From NCBI GenBank assembly GCA_038888615.1, contig JAWAID010000002.1, forward strand, positions 105,369 to 169,368: DNA of 64,000 nt, read 5' to 3'. The notes beneath the pieces were generated by a model. It was not told the DNA's origin. It ran no database searches and saw only the letters and a list, made by a program, of their open reading frames with translations. Positions 36,401 through 44,242 of the stretch are shown here, one piece after another. The stretch's first letter is position 1. Each line of letters starts with the position of its first letter. This DNA comes from Candidatus Korarchaeum sp. GTDB taxonomy: Archaea > Korarchaeota > Korarchaeia > Korarchaeales > Korarchaeaceae. Both the position numbers and the translations under genes were made by a program.

Positions 36401-37243
36401 GTGGAGCAGGCTCCCGAGGTAGTCGAGCTCGATGTCTCGAGCTCGTCCTCCGGGAGGTTAGGGACGGTGAGGATAGTACTGAGCAGTCCCACGGGAGCTG
36501 AGAACGTCAAGGTGGTAGCCAACCTCAACGCGTCACTCAAATACGTTCCGGGGAGCGTGAGGCCGAGTAGCACGCAGGTGAGGACCGAGGTGAGTGGAAA
36601 CAGCCTCAGCTGGACCTTGAGCATATCCAAGGGGAAGAGCATTGAGATAGCTTTCGACGTCGAACCGGCCGCCGATACCGTGACCTCCGGTAGGGTGGAC
36701 GTCTTCCTTCCGAGCTTCGGAAAACAGAAGAGCACTATTGTGAGTTTTGAGGCGAAACAGAAAGCCATATTCCCGGTCCTTGAGTTTAAATTACCTCAGA
36801 TACCGATATGGACCTTCCTAATCCCCTTACTCATATTGCCGATAGTGCTGGCCTACAGGAGGAGGGGGAAGGACGCTATCGTGATGGATTACACCGCCCT
36901 GAGGGTGGCTGCTGAGAGGGGCAGGCTGGATGACTTAGTGAGGAGGTACGATATCTACATACCCAACGAGACGTTCAACAAGCTGACTAAGGACCAGCGT
37001 CTCGTTAAGTCCCTGGAGAGCTACCTCATCGGGAGGAGCATAAGGGTGGAGAGGGTACCCAGGGAGGTCTCGATCGAGGGACTCGATGAGGAGATCTCGG
37101 CGGTGATAGGCTTAGCTCAGAGGAAGGGGACCTTCGCTTACCTCGGGGAGGAGGAGAGCTTCAGGAGGCTCAGGGAGAGGGGAGTCAGGGTGAAGTTGAT
37201 GAGGGAGGCGAGACCCCTCTCGGTGGAAGGAAGTCTTCCTTAG
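33446..37243 (+). CDS. Large surface protein: beta-helix (NosD-like) + DUF11-like repeats + TM + PIN-like cytoplasmic tail
   Basis: A 1265-residue exported protein. A signal peptide (residues 1 to about 22) precedes right-handed beta-helix repeats (about 60-420) rich in N-S-S-G turns. Four DUF11/Ig-like modules follow (about 530-655, 655-770, 865-975, 985-1100), the first including VKVSLLMTNYGNGTAYNVTL. They are interrupted by low-complexity linkers (GGSGSGSGGSSG; TGSSSSTGSSSSGGG). A single TM helix (about 1119-1140, FLIPLLILPIVLAY) and RRRG stop-transfer leave a 125-residue cytoplasmic tail. The tail (VMDYTALRVAAERGRLDDL ... YIPNETFNKL ... EEISAVIGLAQRKGTFAYLG) looks like a PIN-type domain with weak acidic residues. 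The extracellular part probably binds or modifies cell-surface glycans. Confidence 0.85.
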   Translation: MRRAYLPSILIFLLISTNLAVSAPPRTLVVFSGSPCASGDGSFTSLSSAVAAANPGDRILVCPGTYKENVRVTKSNIVIAGVGEPSSVIIEALNTTKHVIELINLRNVTISNLSLRGAIGSQQSGIYAYYSSESFLKNIVTTGNYFGLNLVSSSGIRVEGLTSENNTNAGVNLEGSIACTLLGMKVRGNRIGLISLLSSDIRVSRSLFSGNSEGGLLLKYSDNNTISYVEARENGWYGIYLQRSRGNLIANSSSSNNNALGVDGYGLYIYQGSSGNSVQNLTAERNVYGIKVYNSDGNVINASLINNSIAGVFVENSRGNRIGGRVSGSMFGVWIYGGGGNEFSGDSGHNRYGVLISESEGNTVRGASIHDNVYTGVVIEGNTSISNVITRISSYNNTILGIDLGGDYVTWNDGKLTEGPNHLIDYPVLMWAGVYGGRMIVRGYINAEGNSSANPNFNDADVEIYQSTGHPSGYGEGLRYLGSLKAINGVFMGWIDLPEDLNGRGINITSLATLMPHGSSEFGPRIFAPPLATNLTLVKSVYPSVVTPGSVVKVSLLMTNYGNGTAYNVTLTDSLPEGMSYVTGTAKLNGSSAEPNVSGRNLSWILNIPPESSLLLEFNATVNAPPGTTLENLATFSSQEGSGSDSSNVSVISPPTIRVKKLASPTSVKVGGEVSYTVTISNSGDLPAFLKVSDKIPNGMSYVEGSFSSNVTLEGPQISGGEMRYNLSLGPRSSASVSYKLRAESEGRKENKVYVNGTMSASASVIVVDPPSPPSGGSGSGSGGSSGTPSCGYLPPPSNPSLGKPASEEKREYVLNGIPIVLVSLGSQGIKIESYRTASPTQTGSSSSTGSSSSGGGAAALITLDIAATPKAAETGSNIAFVVKVSNIGDGAYENLEVLVDLSAGLDYVTGSSKLGGVKVEPRNERNVLKWSIGKLDAKSSLEVSFIAKLIATAGSYKVVAMASDAKDSVIISVKSKEVVTQPPPVEQAPEVVELDVSSSSSGRLGTVRIVLSSPTGAENVKVVANLNASLKYVPGSVRPSSTQVRTEVSGNSLSWTLSISKGKSIEIAFDVEPAADTVTSGRVDVFLPSFGKQKSTIVSFEAKQKAIFPVLEFKLPQIPIWTFLIPLLILPIVLAYRRRGKDAIVMDYTALRVAAERGRLDDLVRRYDIYIPNETFNKLTKDQRLVKSLESYLIGRSIRVERVPREVSIEGLDEEISAVIGLAQRKGTFAYLGEEESFRRLRERGVRVKLMREARPLSVEGSLP

Positions 37244-38856
37244 CCACTTAACTCCTCCCTAAGGTTCATCTTTCCCTCTCTGAATACCCTCCGATCCATC
37301 TCCTCCAGCTTAGCTGACACCTTAGGCTCGAACTCCATCCTACTGAGCACGTCCCTATCTAGGTCGATCCCCGGAGCCACCTCCTCCAGGACGATCCCAT
37401 CGGAGAGCCTGAACACAGCTCTCTCAGTGATGTAGAGGACATCCTTTCCCTCCTCACGAGCTATCTTTCCGTTAAAAGCTATTTTGTAAACCTTCTTGAC
37501 GAACTTAACGATTTCACCATCCTGCTCCACCTTGAGAGAGCCTCGCTCAACCCTGATCTTCCTCCTACCTGCCGTGAAACCTCCAGCGAAGTAGAGCCTG
37601 GGGGACCCTGAGACTATGACCGGGAATCCCCCTGGGCCCGTGACCCTTTCTGGGGTGAAGGAGGGGTTCACGTTACCCTCGGAATCCACCTGCATGAACC
37701 CCAAGGAGGAGGCATCTATTATGCCGCCCTCATAGTTAGTGAACATGTCCGGCATAGGTATTATCGCGAACGGGCCTATGGCCACACCGAAGTCGGCCTC
37801 CGTCAGGGCTATCCCCCCGAGAGGCCCCGCCTCTATGCTGGTGAGGAGGAGCTCCGAGAGGCCCTCCTCCTCTATTACCGCTGGCACCAGAGCCGGTATG
37901 CCTATCCCGAAGTTGACGAATAAGGGCCTGCCCTTCTCCTCAGCTAGCCTGACTAACTCCAACGCTACTCTCCTAGCTATCACTTTCCTATCGCTCAACT
38001 CGAGCGGGAGGATCGATCCCTGAGGGGGAATCACTTCACCGCTTATCCTAGGGTCGTAGTGAATCGAGCAAGTCTGCCAATGATACTCGGGAGGTGAGAT
38101 GACGACGTGGTCAACTAGGGGGGATGGAACTTGAACTTCCTTAGGCTTTATAGATCCAAATCTCGCTAATCTCTCAACTTGAGCTATTACGATACCTCCG
38201 TTTGACTTGGCAGCTTGTGATATTCCCAAAACGGTACCCAGGATTCCCTCCCTCTCCATAGAGAGGTTCCCGCGTTCATCAGAAGTCGTCGCTCTTATCA
38301 GAGCGACATCGGGCTTAGGTGCCTGATAGAGCAAGTACTCCTTACCATCTATCTCGACTAACTTGCTGCTACAGGTCCTCCTCTCCCTAGCGAGATCGTT
38401 GAGGTAGCAGCCGTCGTGCCTGGGGTCTAAGAACGTCCCCACTCCAACTCTGGTGATGAGCCCTGGCCTTCCTGAGGCCACCTCCCTGAACCAGTGACTA
38501 GCTGTACCTATTGGCCATGTGTACACCTCTATTAGGTTCTCAGCCGCCAGTTTCTGGAGCCAAGGAGCCCATCCGAGGTAAGTGACGAGCACCCCCCTTA
38601 GGAATTCCAAATCTCGGCTCTCGTAAACCTTCCTGCATACGAAGTCCAGTCCCCTCTCGGGTACAGCGGGTAGTGTATCCGTCATCATGAAGAGGTCCCT
38701 AGGGTGACCCCTCCTCTCGTAAACTTCCCATAACTTCACTATCAGGAACTCAGGAGTCGTAGCAATGTTGAAACCCGATATAGCGATCACAGAACGATCC
38801 TCGATTGAGGAGAGGGCATCCTCAGCTGCAACTACCTTCCCCAGTCTGATGGGCAT
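37240..38856 (-). CDS. Acyl-CoA:carboxylate CoA-transferase (fused alpha/beta, family I)
   Basis: A 538-residue family I CoA-transferase with both halves in one chain. The alpha half contains MMTDTLPAVPERGLDF and IRATTSDERGNLSMEREGI. The beta half has VNFGIGIPALVPAVIEEEGL and LLTSIEAGPLGGIALTEADF, where Glu of SIEAG is the probable catalytic residue. MPDMFTNYEGGIIDASSLGF follows. Such enzymes activate acetate, propionate or butyrate in fermentative metabolism; the substrate is unknown. It converges on the surface-protein gene with a 4-bp overlap. Confidence 0.9.
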   Translation of the reverse strand: MPIRLGKVVAAEDALSSIEDRSVIAISGFNIATTPEFLIVKLWEVYERRGHPRDLFMMTDTLPAVPERGLDFVCRKVYESRDLEFLRGVLVTYLGWAPWLQKLAAENLIEVYTWPIGTASHWFREVASGRPGLITRVGVGTFLDPRHDGCYLNDLARERRTCSSKLVEIDGKEYLLYQAPKPDVALIRATTSDERGNLSMEREGILGTVLGISQAAKSNGGIVIAQVERLARFGSIKPKEVQVPSPLVDHVVISPPEYHWQTCSIHYDPRISGEVIPPQGSILPLELSDRKVIARRVALELVRLAEEKGRPLFVNFGIGIPALVPAVIEEEGLSELLLTSIEAGPLGGIALTEADFGVAIGPFAIIPMPDMFTNYEGGIIDASSLGFMQVDSEGNVNPSFTPERVTGPGGFPVIVSGSPRLYFAGGFTAGRRKIRVERGSLKVEQDGEIVKFVKKVYKIAFNGKIAREEGKDVLYITERAVFRLSDGIVLEEVAPGIDLDRDVLSRMEFEPKVSAKLEEMDRRVFREGKMNLREELSG

Positions 38857-39370
38857 CGGACCGCGTCACACGGGCAAAGTTATAACTCTACTCATAGCCC
38901 CCCGGAGCGCCGATGTAGCCATGGGATCACTCATTCAGTCACCTCAGCACACTAGCTTTCGATCATAAACAGCTGGTCACGGGTGATCCTATGGGGGTCC
39001 CAGTGGACGAGGTGGAAGCCCCTAGGTACGAAAAGGACATCAACGGGAACTGGTATCTTGGGGCAAACGGAAATGAAAACTCCCTATCTTTGGTATACGG
39101 TTGTATCGATAGTTCCCATAACCGAATGCCCCACCTGACGCTGATTTACCACCGCATACCATAGGCTAAAGGTTCTTTCGGATCAACTTAGGGAGGGTTG
39201 TGGCCCGATAGCACGTACGGTGCGGAAGCCTTCATATCCCCGAAACCCCCATGGCCTCTTGAGTTCATCGTTCGCATCGTAGATCAGTGGATCCCGAGCG
39301 CTTCCACAATGGGGTATACCCGCGACATCATGAGAACCACCCATCCTAAACCGCTGAGAAACCCTTATTA
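38857..39370. other. Intergenic region with one short frame
   Basis: 514 bp. The only protein-like frame is 38991-39164 (listed separately). No tRNA, repeat or clear hairpin was found. The promoter of the methyltransferase gene at 39371 should lie in the last 50 bp, where cccttatta is the only TATA-like stretch. Confidence 0.5.
38991..39164 (+). CDS. Short uncharacterised frame, possibly a remnant
   Basis: A 57-residue frame from ATG 38991. The middle part, EKDINGNWYLGANGNENSL, reads like a beta-rich protein, but no family is recognised. There is no clear promoter and the following 200 bp are non-coding. It could be a true small gene, a pseudogene fragment or chance. Confidence 0.2.
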   Translation: MGVPVDEVEAPRYEKDINGNWYLGANGNENSLSLVYGCIDSSHNRMPHLTLIYHRIP

Positions 39371-40198
39371 GTGAGAGAGTCGCATAGTCACTGGGTGGAT
39401 GAACTGAGCTGGATACAGAAAGTGTTCATAGACAGGGCCGATCTTTACTTGGAGATAATGAACAGCAGCTGGTCTGAGGGGGAACAGATAGCCAGATCGA
39501 TAGCCGAGCTACTCAGGGATAACGGCTTAGACTCAGGCAGGGTACTCGAGGCCTTCTGCGGCAACGGTAGAGTAGCGATACCGCTAGCACTACAGGGCTA
39601 CGAGGTGCTGGGGTTCGATATATCGCTTCCCTTCATACAGGACGCTAAGCAGAAGGCTGAGAAGTACAGGGCCTCTGATAGAGCTAAGTTCCTGGTCTCG
39701 GATGCTAGGGAGATAGATACCCTGCTGAGGGGGGAGAGGTTCGACGCCGTGATAATAGTATCCACCTCCCTCGGTTACTACGACTCGATGACGGACGAGG
39801 CTATCCTGAGGAAGCTCAGATCACTCGCTAAGGACGGCTCGATCCTAATAATAGCGAACACCTTCCACAGGGAGACCCCCAGCTGGAACTACTGCAATAG
39901 GGTATTCCAGAGGTACGGCTCGCTGGTCCTGATGGAGGAGATGAGGTTCGACCCGCTATGGTCCAGGCTCTTCTCGAAGTGGACCTTACTGAGGGACGAT
40001 GGTCAGGGGAACCTGACGAAGGAGCTCGAGGTCCTCACTGAAATGAGGATCTACACTTCCACGGAACTGGCTGAGATACTGAGGAGAGCCGGCTGGGGAG
40101 TGGACTCGATATACGGTGATATAAGGAAGAGGGAGAAGTTCTCCCCTCCGTGCCCCTACTTAAGCTTGGTCGCTAAGGCTATCCAAGCATCTGACTAA
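39371..40198 (+). CDS. SAM-dependent class I methyltransferase
   Basis: A 275-residue methyltransferase. Motif I is VLEAFCGNGRVAIPLALQGY, motif II VLGFDIS, post-I KFLVSDAREID and motif IV FDAVIIVSTSLGYYD. The substrate is unknown; the fold resembles small-molecule or biosynthetic methyltransferases. I kept GTG at 39371; GTG 39395 is an alternative start. The 3' end overlaps the convergent tmcA gene by 39 bp. Confidence 0.85.
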   Translation: MRESHSHWVDELSWIQKVFIDRADLYLEIMNSSWSEGEQIARSIAELLRDNGLDSGRVLEAFCGNGRVAIPLALQGYEVLGFDISLPFIQDAKQKAEKYRASDRAKFLVSDAREIDTLLRGERFDAVIIVSTSLGYYDSMTDEAILRKLRSLAKDGSILIIANTFHRETPSWNYCNRVFQRYGSLVLMEEMRFDPLWSRLFSKWTLLRDDGQGNLTKELEVLTEMRIYTSTELAEILRRAGWGVDSIYGDIRKREKFSPPCPYLSLVAKAIQASD

Positions 40199-42343
40199 GT
40201 TGAATACTATCTCCCTCATCACCTCGTACGGTTCCTTGACCCCGAACCTGCTCCTGATGGTCTCCCAGGGTTTCCCCTGGAGGACCTTGGCTATAAGCAT
40301 CGACTCCTCCCTGGGGGTGAGGCAGTCCAGGCCCTGCCAGAAGTAGCCCCTCACGACCTCATATATCGAATCCGAAGCCAGTTCGTAGACGTAAGTTCCC
40401 CTGAGGTAACCGCCCAATCGGCTCCTCTGGGAGTTGCTCAGCTTGACCTTACCTCCCTCAAGCCTCCCCTTAAGTAGCAACCTAGCTACGGAAGGGTTCA
40501 AGGAGAAGTAGACGTCGTGCAAGCTGGATAGAAGCCTTCTCTTGAACTCCCTCAGTATCTCTTCGGAGAGCTTCGATGCCTCACTGCTCAAGGGCTTCAT
40601 CACCAGGACGCTGTACTCCCCCGTCACGGGGTTCCTGCTAGGGCTTATGTGGACAGTTAAGTAACCGGACCTTACCCAGAACCTGAGCAACTCTTCTGTA
40701 GCTCCAAAACCGGCTCCTATCCAGTCCACACCGCTCTCCCTAGCTTCCTCCTCGAGCTCGCTCAAGGCCCTCGTTCCCAGCCCCTTACCCTGAAGCTCCG
40801 GGTGGGTCGCTATCCTGACCACCCTCCATCCCCTCAGCTTCCCGAAGGTCTTGAAGCAGTAGTGAAGGACCAACCTACTAGGTATCAGGTGTCCCGGGAG
40901 GTCCCTCATCCCCCTCATCACGTCGTCCAGGAGGTGAGCGGGCAGCCCTCCCTCCTCAGCTACGTGCATGCTAACTACGGGCTCTCCTCCGGCTTCAAGA
41001 GCTCTAGCAAAGTGATGTGGTGCGTCTAAAAGGGTAGCCAGATCATTTGGTCTGTTCCTGTAGTGGGCGAGCACGTAAATCCCGTAGAACTTCCTCAAAT
41101 AGCCCTCATCAATATCATGAAGAGATATTCTCCTGTAATTCAGGTTTTCGAGGTCGTTGGGTGGTTCTCCGGGCTCAGCATCGAGCAGTAGGAAGTCGTA
41201 GAGCCACCTCTCGACAGGATCCCCAGGAGGATACCTCACGGGTTCCTCCATCCTCCCCTCCGCGTAAGCTATGCCCGAGCGCCTCACCCTCCTCAGGAAC
41301 CTGAGTGTGAACCCCCTCCCGGCCCCCTCGTAACCGTGTACGGTGGAGGAGAACAGAGCGAATTTGCTGGTGGAGAGGAACTGGAAGAGGGTGTTTACTG
41401 GAATGGAAGCGGCTTCATCAACGACCTTGAGGCTTACATCAACTTCAGCAGCACTCTCGGGTGTTAGATAGAAGACGTTCTTCCCCTTGAACCTGAGGTC
41501 TATGATCCTCCCATCCCTTATCAGTGGCTCGTAGCTCACTCCCTGGGCCTCCAGACCCTTCATTAGGAAACTGAAGATCGTCTGAATTCCCTCTAAGCTC
41601 GGTGAAGTCACTACAGCGCTTCTAACCTTACTCCTGGTCATTATGAGGGAGAGGGCGAGCCCTATCGCGGCTGACTTCCCCCTCCCTCTGTTGGCCGTCA
41701 GTATGAAGGCCCTCTTCCTCTCCCTGAAGGCCTCTATAATGGATTTAAGGACCCTCTGCTGATCATTAGTTGCACAGAGATCTAAGACAGGGTCTCCAGT
41801 CCTCTCCAGAGGCTTCCTCTCCTCGGATACCCTCCCGCAGAGCTCACCCTTGGTTGACTCTCCCAGGAGGAAGGTACCCTTAGCTCCTAGCGATGACAGG
41901 AACCTGCGCTTGAAGAGCTGCCTCATCTGCCTTCCCTCGAAAGGAGGCACCAGGAACTTCCTCTGGAACTCGGTGAGAGAGCTCAACCAATCCTCTAACC
42001 GCGGTACGGTGAGTATGGCGAGACCCCCTCCCCTAACTACCTCCAAGAGCCTGCCTATGTCGTTAGCCCTGAACTGCACTGAGAGATCAGCTATCAGGAG
42101 ATCCCAAGTCCCCCCGAGCACCTCTTCCGTTTGATCGAAGTCTATCGGCGTGAGCTCTCCCTCGTCAACGGATATCCTATCGAGATTAACGCCCATGTGA
42201 GTGACCACGAGCACCCTACCCTTCCTCATGGAGAGCCAAATCCCAGCTAACTCCGAGGCCAGCTCCGGGGAATCATCACCGGAGATGACCACGAGCCTCC
42301 TCTCTCCGGTGCTCAATGCCTCCTCAACTATTCCCCTCAGCAA
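40160..42343 (-). CDS. tmcA: tRNA(Met) cytidine acetyltransferase TmcA / NAT10 family
   Basis: A 727-residue enzyme that makes N4-acetylcytidine in RNA. The RecD-like helicase part has the P-loop TANRGRGKSAAIGLAL (near residue 215) and VVDEAASIPVNTLFQFL (Walker B). The GNAT acetyltransferase part has RIATHPELQGKGLGTRALSE for acetyl-CoA binding and GAGFGATEELLRFWVRSGY. A C-terminal domain follows. It overlaps pyrD upstream by 20 bp in a single minus-strand operon with scpB, scpA and smc. Confidence 0.95.
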   Translation of the reverse strand: MLRGIVEEALSTGERRLVVISGDDSPELASELAGIWLSMRKGRVLVVTHMGVNLDRISVDEGELTPIDFDQTEEVLGGTWDLLIADLSVQFRANDIGRLLEVVRGGGLAILTVPRLEDWLSSLTEFQRKFLVPPFEGRQMRQLFKRRFLSSLGAKGTFLLGESTKGELCGRVSEERKPLERTGDPVLDLCATNDQQRVLKSIIEAFRERKRAFILTANRGRGKSAAIGLALSLIMTRSKVRSAVVTSPSLEGIQTIFSFLMKGLEAQGVSYEPLIRDGRIIDLRFKGKNVFYLTPESAAEVDVSLKVVDEAASIPVNTLFQFLSTSKFALFSSTVHGYEGAGRGFTLRFLRRVRRSGIAYAEGRMEEPVRYPPGDPVERWLYDFLLLDAEPGEPPNDLENLNYRRISLHDIDEGYLRKFYGIYVLAHYRNRPNDLATLLDAPHHFARALEAGGEPVVSMHVAEEGGLPAHLLDDVMRGMRDLPGHLIPSRLVLHYCFKTFGKLRGWRVVRIATHPELQGKGLGTRALSELEEEARESGVDWIGAGFGATEELLRFWVRSGYLTVHISPSRNPVTGEYSVLVMKPLSSEASKLSEEILREFKRRLLSSLHDVYFSLNPSVARLLLKGRLEGGKVKLSNSQRSRLGGYLRGTYVYELASDSIYEVVRGYFWQGLDCLTPREESMLIAKVLQGKPWETIRSRFGVKEPYEVMREIVFNLVRCLDSLSDQA

Positions 42344-43247
42344 GCAGACCCCCTCTGGCCCTCCCGACGAGTTCCCTCAGACTGAGGCCCTTCCTCAGCA
42401 AGTAGGACTCAAGTCCTCTGTTTATCTCGTTGAAGACACCCAACCCCTTCCTCCTCAGGGCAGTTCCTATTCCCACAGCCTTAGCCCCAGCTAGTATCAT
42501 CTCAGCAGCATCCCTCCAGGTCTCCACTCCCCCCGTACCTATCAAATCGCAGAGGTCAGCTAACTCGTAAACGCACCTCACCGCTATCGGTCTTATCGCG
42601 GGGCCGCTCAAGCCTCCGAATCTGTTCGATAACACGGGCCTCATAGCCTCGACATCTATGTACATGGCCCTCACCGTGTTCACGGCGTTCAAAGCGTCAG
42701 CTCCGCCGTCGACGGCGCTCCTCCCCAAGCTCCTTATGTCAGGGACCATGGGGGAGAGCTTGACTATGAGGGGCACCTTCACGCTCCTCCTGACCTCGCT
42801 AACTAGCTCATACATCATCTCGGGCGTACTGCCTAGCTCGAGCCCGTGACCCCTGACGTGAGGACAGGAGGCGTTCACCTCTACGGCATCGACCCCAGCG
42901 TCCTGAAGCCTACCGGCGACGTGAGCTACTTCCTCAGGTGTGCTTCCACCAGCGCTTCCTATTATAGGGATGCTTATCTCACTCCTAGCTTCCCTCAACT
43001 CCCTCTCGAACTCGTCTATTCCCGGGTTAGGTAAGCCCATCGCGTTTATCATCCCGAAGGGTAGATCTACCACTACGGGGTTACCGAATCCCTTACTCGG
43101 GCTCGGGAGTATGGTCTTAGTGGTGACAGCTCCTGCTCCAGCTTTCTCAACCCTCTTGAGGAGGGAAGGAGTGTTACCGAGTATTCCGGAAGCCAGTATG
43201 AGAGGGTTCCTCAGTTTGATGCCCGCCACCTCCGTCTCGAGAATCAT
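42324..43247 (-). CDS. pyrD: Dihydroorotate dehydrogenase, class 1B type
   Basis: A 307-residue FMN enzyme of pyrimidine synthesis. AGIKLRNPLILASGILGNTP, ATTKTI-like AVTTKTILPSPSKGFGNP, EVNASCPHVRGHG (catalytic Cys in the class 1B loop), PLIVKLSPMVPDI, and LIGTGGVETWRDAAEMILAG are all characteristic. No pyrK (FeS/FAD subunit) gene is adjacent. The start at 43247 is fixed by the conserved N-terminus, so it overlaps the scpB 3' end by 74 bp, a long overlap. Confidence 0.93.
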   Translation of the reverse strand: MILETEVAGIKLRNPLILASGILGNTPSLLKRVEKAGAGAVTTKTILPSPSKGFGNPVVVDLPFGMINAMGLPNPGIDEFERELREARSEISIPIIGSAGGSTPEEVAHVAGRLQDAGVDAVEVNASCPHVRGHGLELGSTPEMMYELVSEVRRSVKVPLIVKLSPMVPDIRSLGRSAVDGGADALNAVNTVRAMYIDVEAMRPVLSNRFGGLSGPAIRPIAVRCVYELADLCDLIGTGGVETWRDAAEMILAGAKAVGIGTALRRKGLGVFNEINRGLESYLLRKGLSLRELVGRARGGLLAEGNS

Positions 43248-43728
43248 CAGATCCCCCTTTACCCTCGATCGCTACTCGAAATAAAGACTTGAACCTAGCC
43301 GTGGTCCTGACGACCTTCCCCCTACCCTTCCTGGTCACGCTCACCAGGCCCAGGGAGGCGAGCTTCCTCAAGTGCCTCCTAGCTGAGCTCCCCCTGATGG
43401 CCACCAGGTCGGCTAACCTCACGGGCTCGTTAGCAGCTATGAGAGCCAGGGTCCTCAGCTCCCCCCTCGATAGGAGCTTTCTCCCCAAGGAGGGAGGTAG
43501 CTCAGCGCTGTACTCCTCCTTCAAAACCATTTGCCATCCTTCCTCGGATCTCTCGACTCTGAAGGGGTGTGAACTCAACTCATCATTTATCTCATGGACT
43601 GCTCTCTCAATAGCTGGGCCCCTGAGACCGCATACCCTCTCGATCGTCCTCTCATCAACAGCCCTTCCTGAGATGAAGAGAAGGGCTTCAAACAATCTCT
43701 TCTCTCTCTCCCAAGACTTCGTAGACAT
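43174..43728 (-). CDS. scpB: Segregation and condensation protein ScpB
   Basis: A 184-residue ScpB with two winged-helix domains: KRLFEALLFISGRAVDERTI and HEINDELSSHPFRVERSEEG in the first, then ELRTLALIAANEPVRLADLV and RRHLRKLASLGLVSVTRKG in the second. It binds the ScpA kleisin to form the prokaryotic condensin with SMC. The basic, glycine-rich C-terminal tail overlaps pyrD by 74 bp, and the start overlaps scpA by 41 bp. Confidence 0.9.
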   Translation of the reverse strand: MSTKSWEREKRLFEALLFISGRAVDERTIERVCGLRGPAIERAVHEINDELSSHPFRVERSEEGWQMVLKEEYSAELPPSLGRKLLSRGELRTLALIAANEPVRLADLVAIRGSSARRHLRKLASLGLVSVTRKGRGKVVRTTARFKSLFRVAIEGKGGSDDSRDGGGGHQTEEPSHTGFRNTR

Positions 43729-44242
43729 CTAAGATCACTCTTATCTCCCCGAAGGGCCTCTCCTGGACTAGTATGACCTCCCCTTCCCTCTCCAGGAAGA
43801 GGAGAGCTAGGAAGGTTATCACGAGCCCACCGGTCATCCTGGAGAGCTCACCTAGGGATAGCGAGGGCCTCCCCTCGTACCTTAGCTTACTTATCGCTGA
43901 CCTAACTACGCTCACATGCCTCGCTAAATCGAACTCAGATACCTCGGCTATCCTCAGGCACTCCTCCCTCTCTCTGATCTTTTCCTGAGCCCAATTCAGC
44001 GCTTCCACTACCTCTCGGGGAGTGGGATATCTGGGGGGACACCTCGATCCGCGGATCGCGACGAGCTCACCGTCTACGAGCTTCACCTTCCTGCCCCTGG
44101 GCTTGACCTTCCTCTCCCTCCTCCCCCTGAGGAACGAGGTTATCTCATGCTTCAGTGATCTAGCCAGCTCTAATATCATTCGACCAGCTTTAGCTATGTC
44201 CTGAGTCCTTAGAAACTCCTCCCAGATTTCCTCAGCCCTCAA
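43688..44242 (-). CDS. scpA: Segregation and condensation protein ScpA (short kleisin)
   Basis: A 184-residue kleisin, well below the usual 230-280. The C-terminal winged helix that binds the SMC head is clear (VITFLALLFLEREGEVILVQ, then ERPFGEIRVILD). PTPREVVEALNWAQEKIRER precedes helices that fit the ScpB-binding segment. The usual N-terminal DLLLxLI block is not obvious. The shortening parallels the short SMC encoded immediately upstream (11-bp overlap). Assignment rests on the C-terminus and gene order. Confidence 0.82.
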   Translation of the reverse strand: MRAEEIWEEFLRTQDIAKAGRMILELARSLKHEITSFLRGRRERKVKPRGRKVKLVDGELVAIRGSRCPPRYPTPREVVEALNWAQEKIREREECLRIAEVSEFDLARHVSVVRSAISKLRYEGRPSLSLGELSRMTGGLVITFLALLFLEREGEVILVQERPFGEIRVILDVYEVLGEREEIV

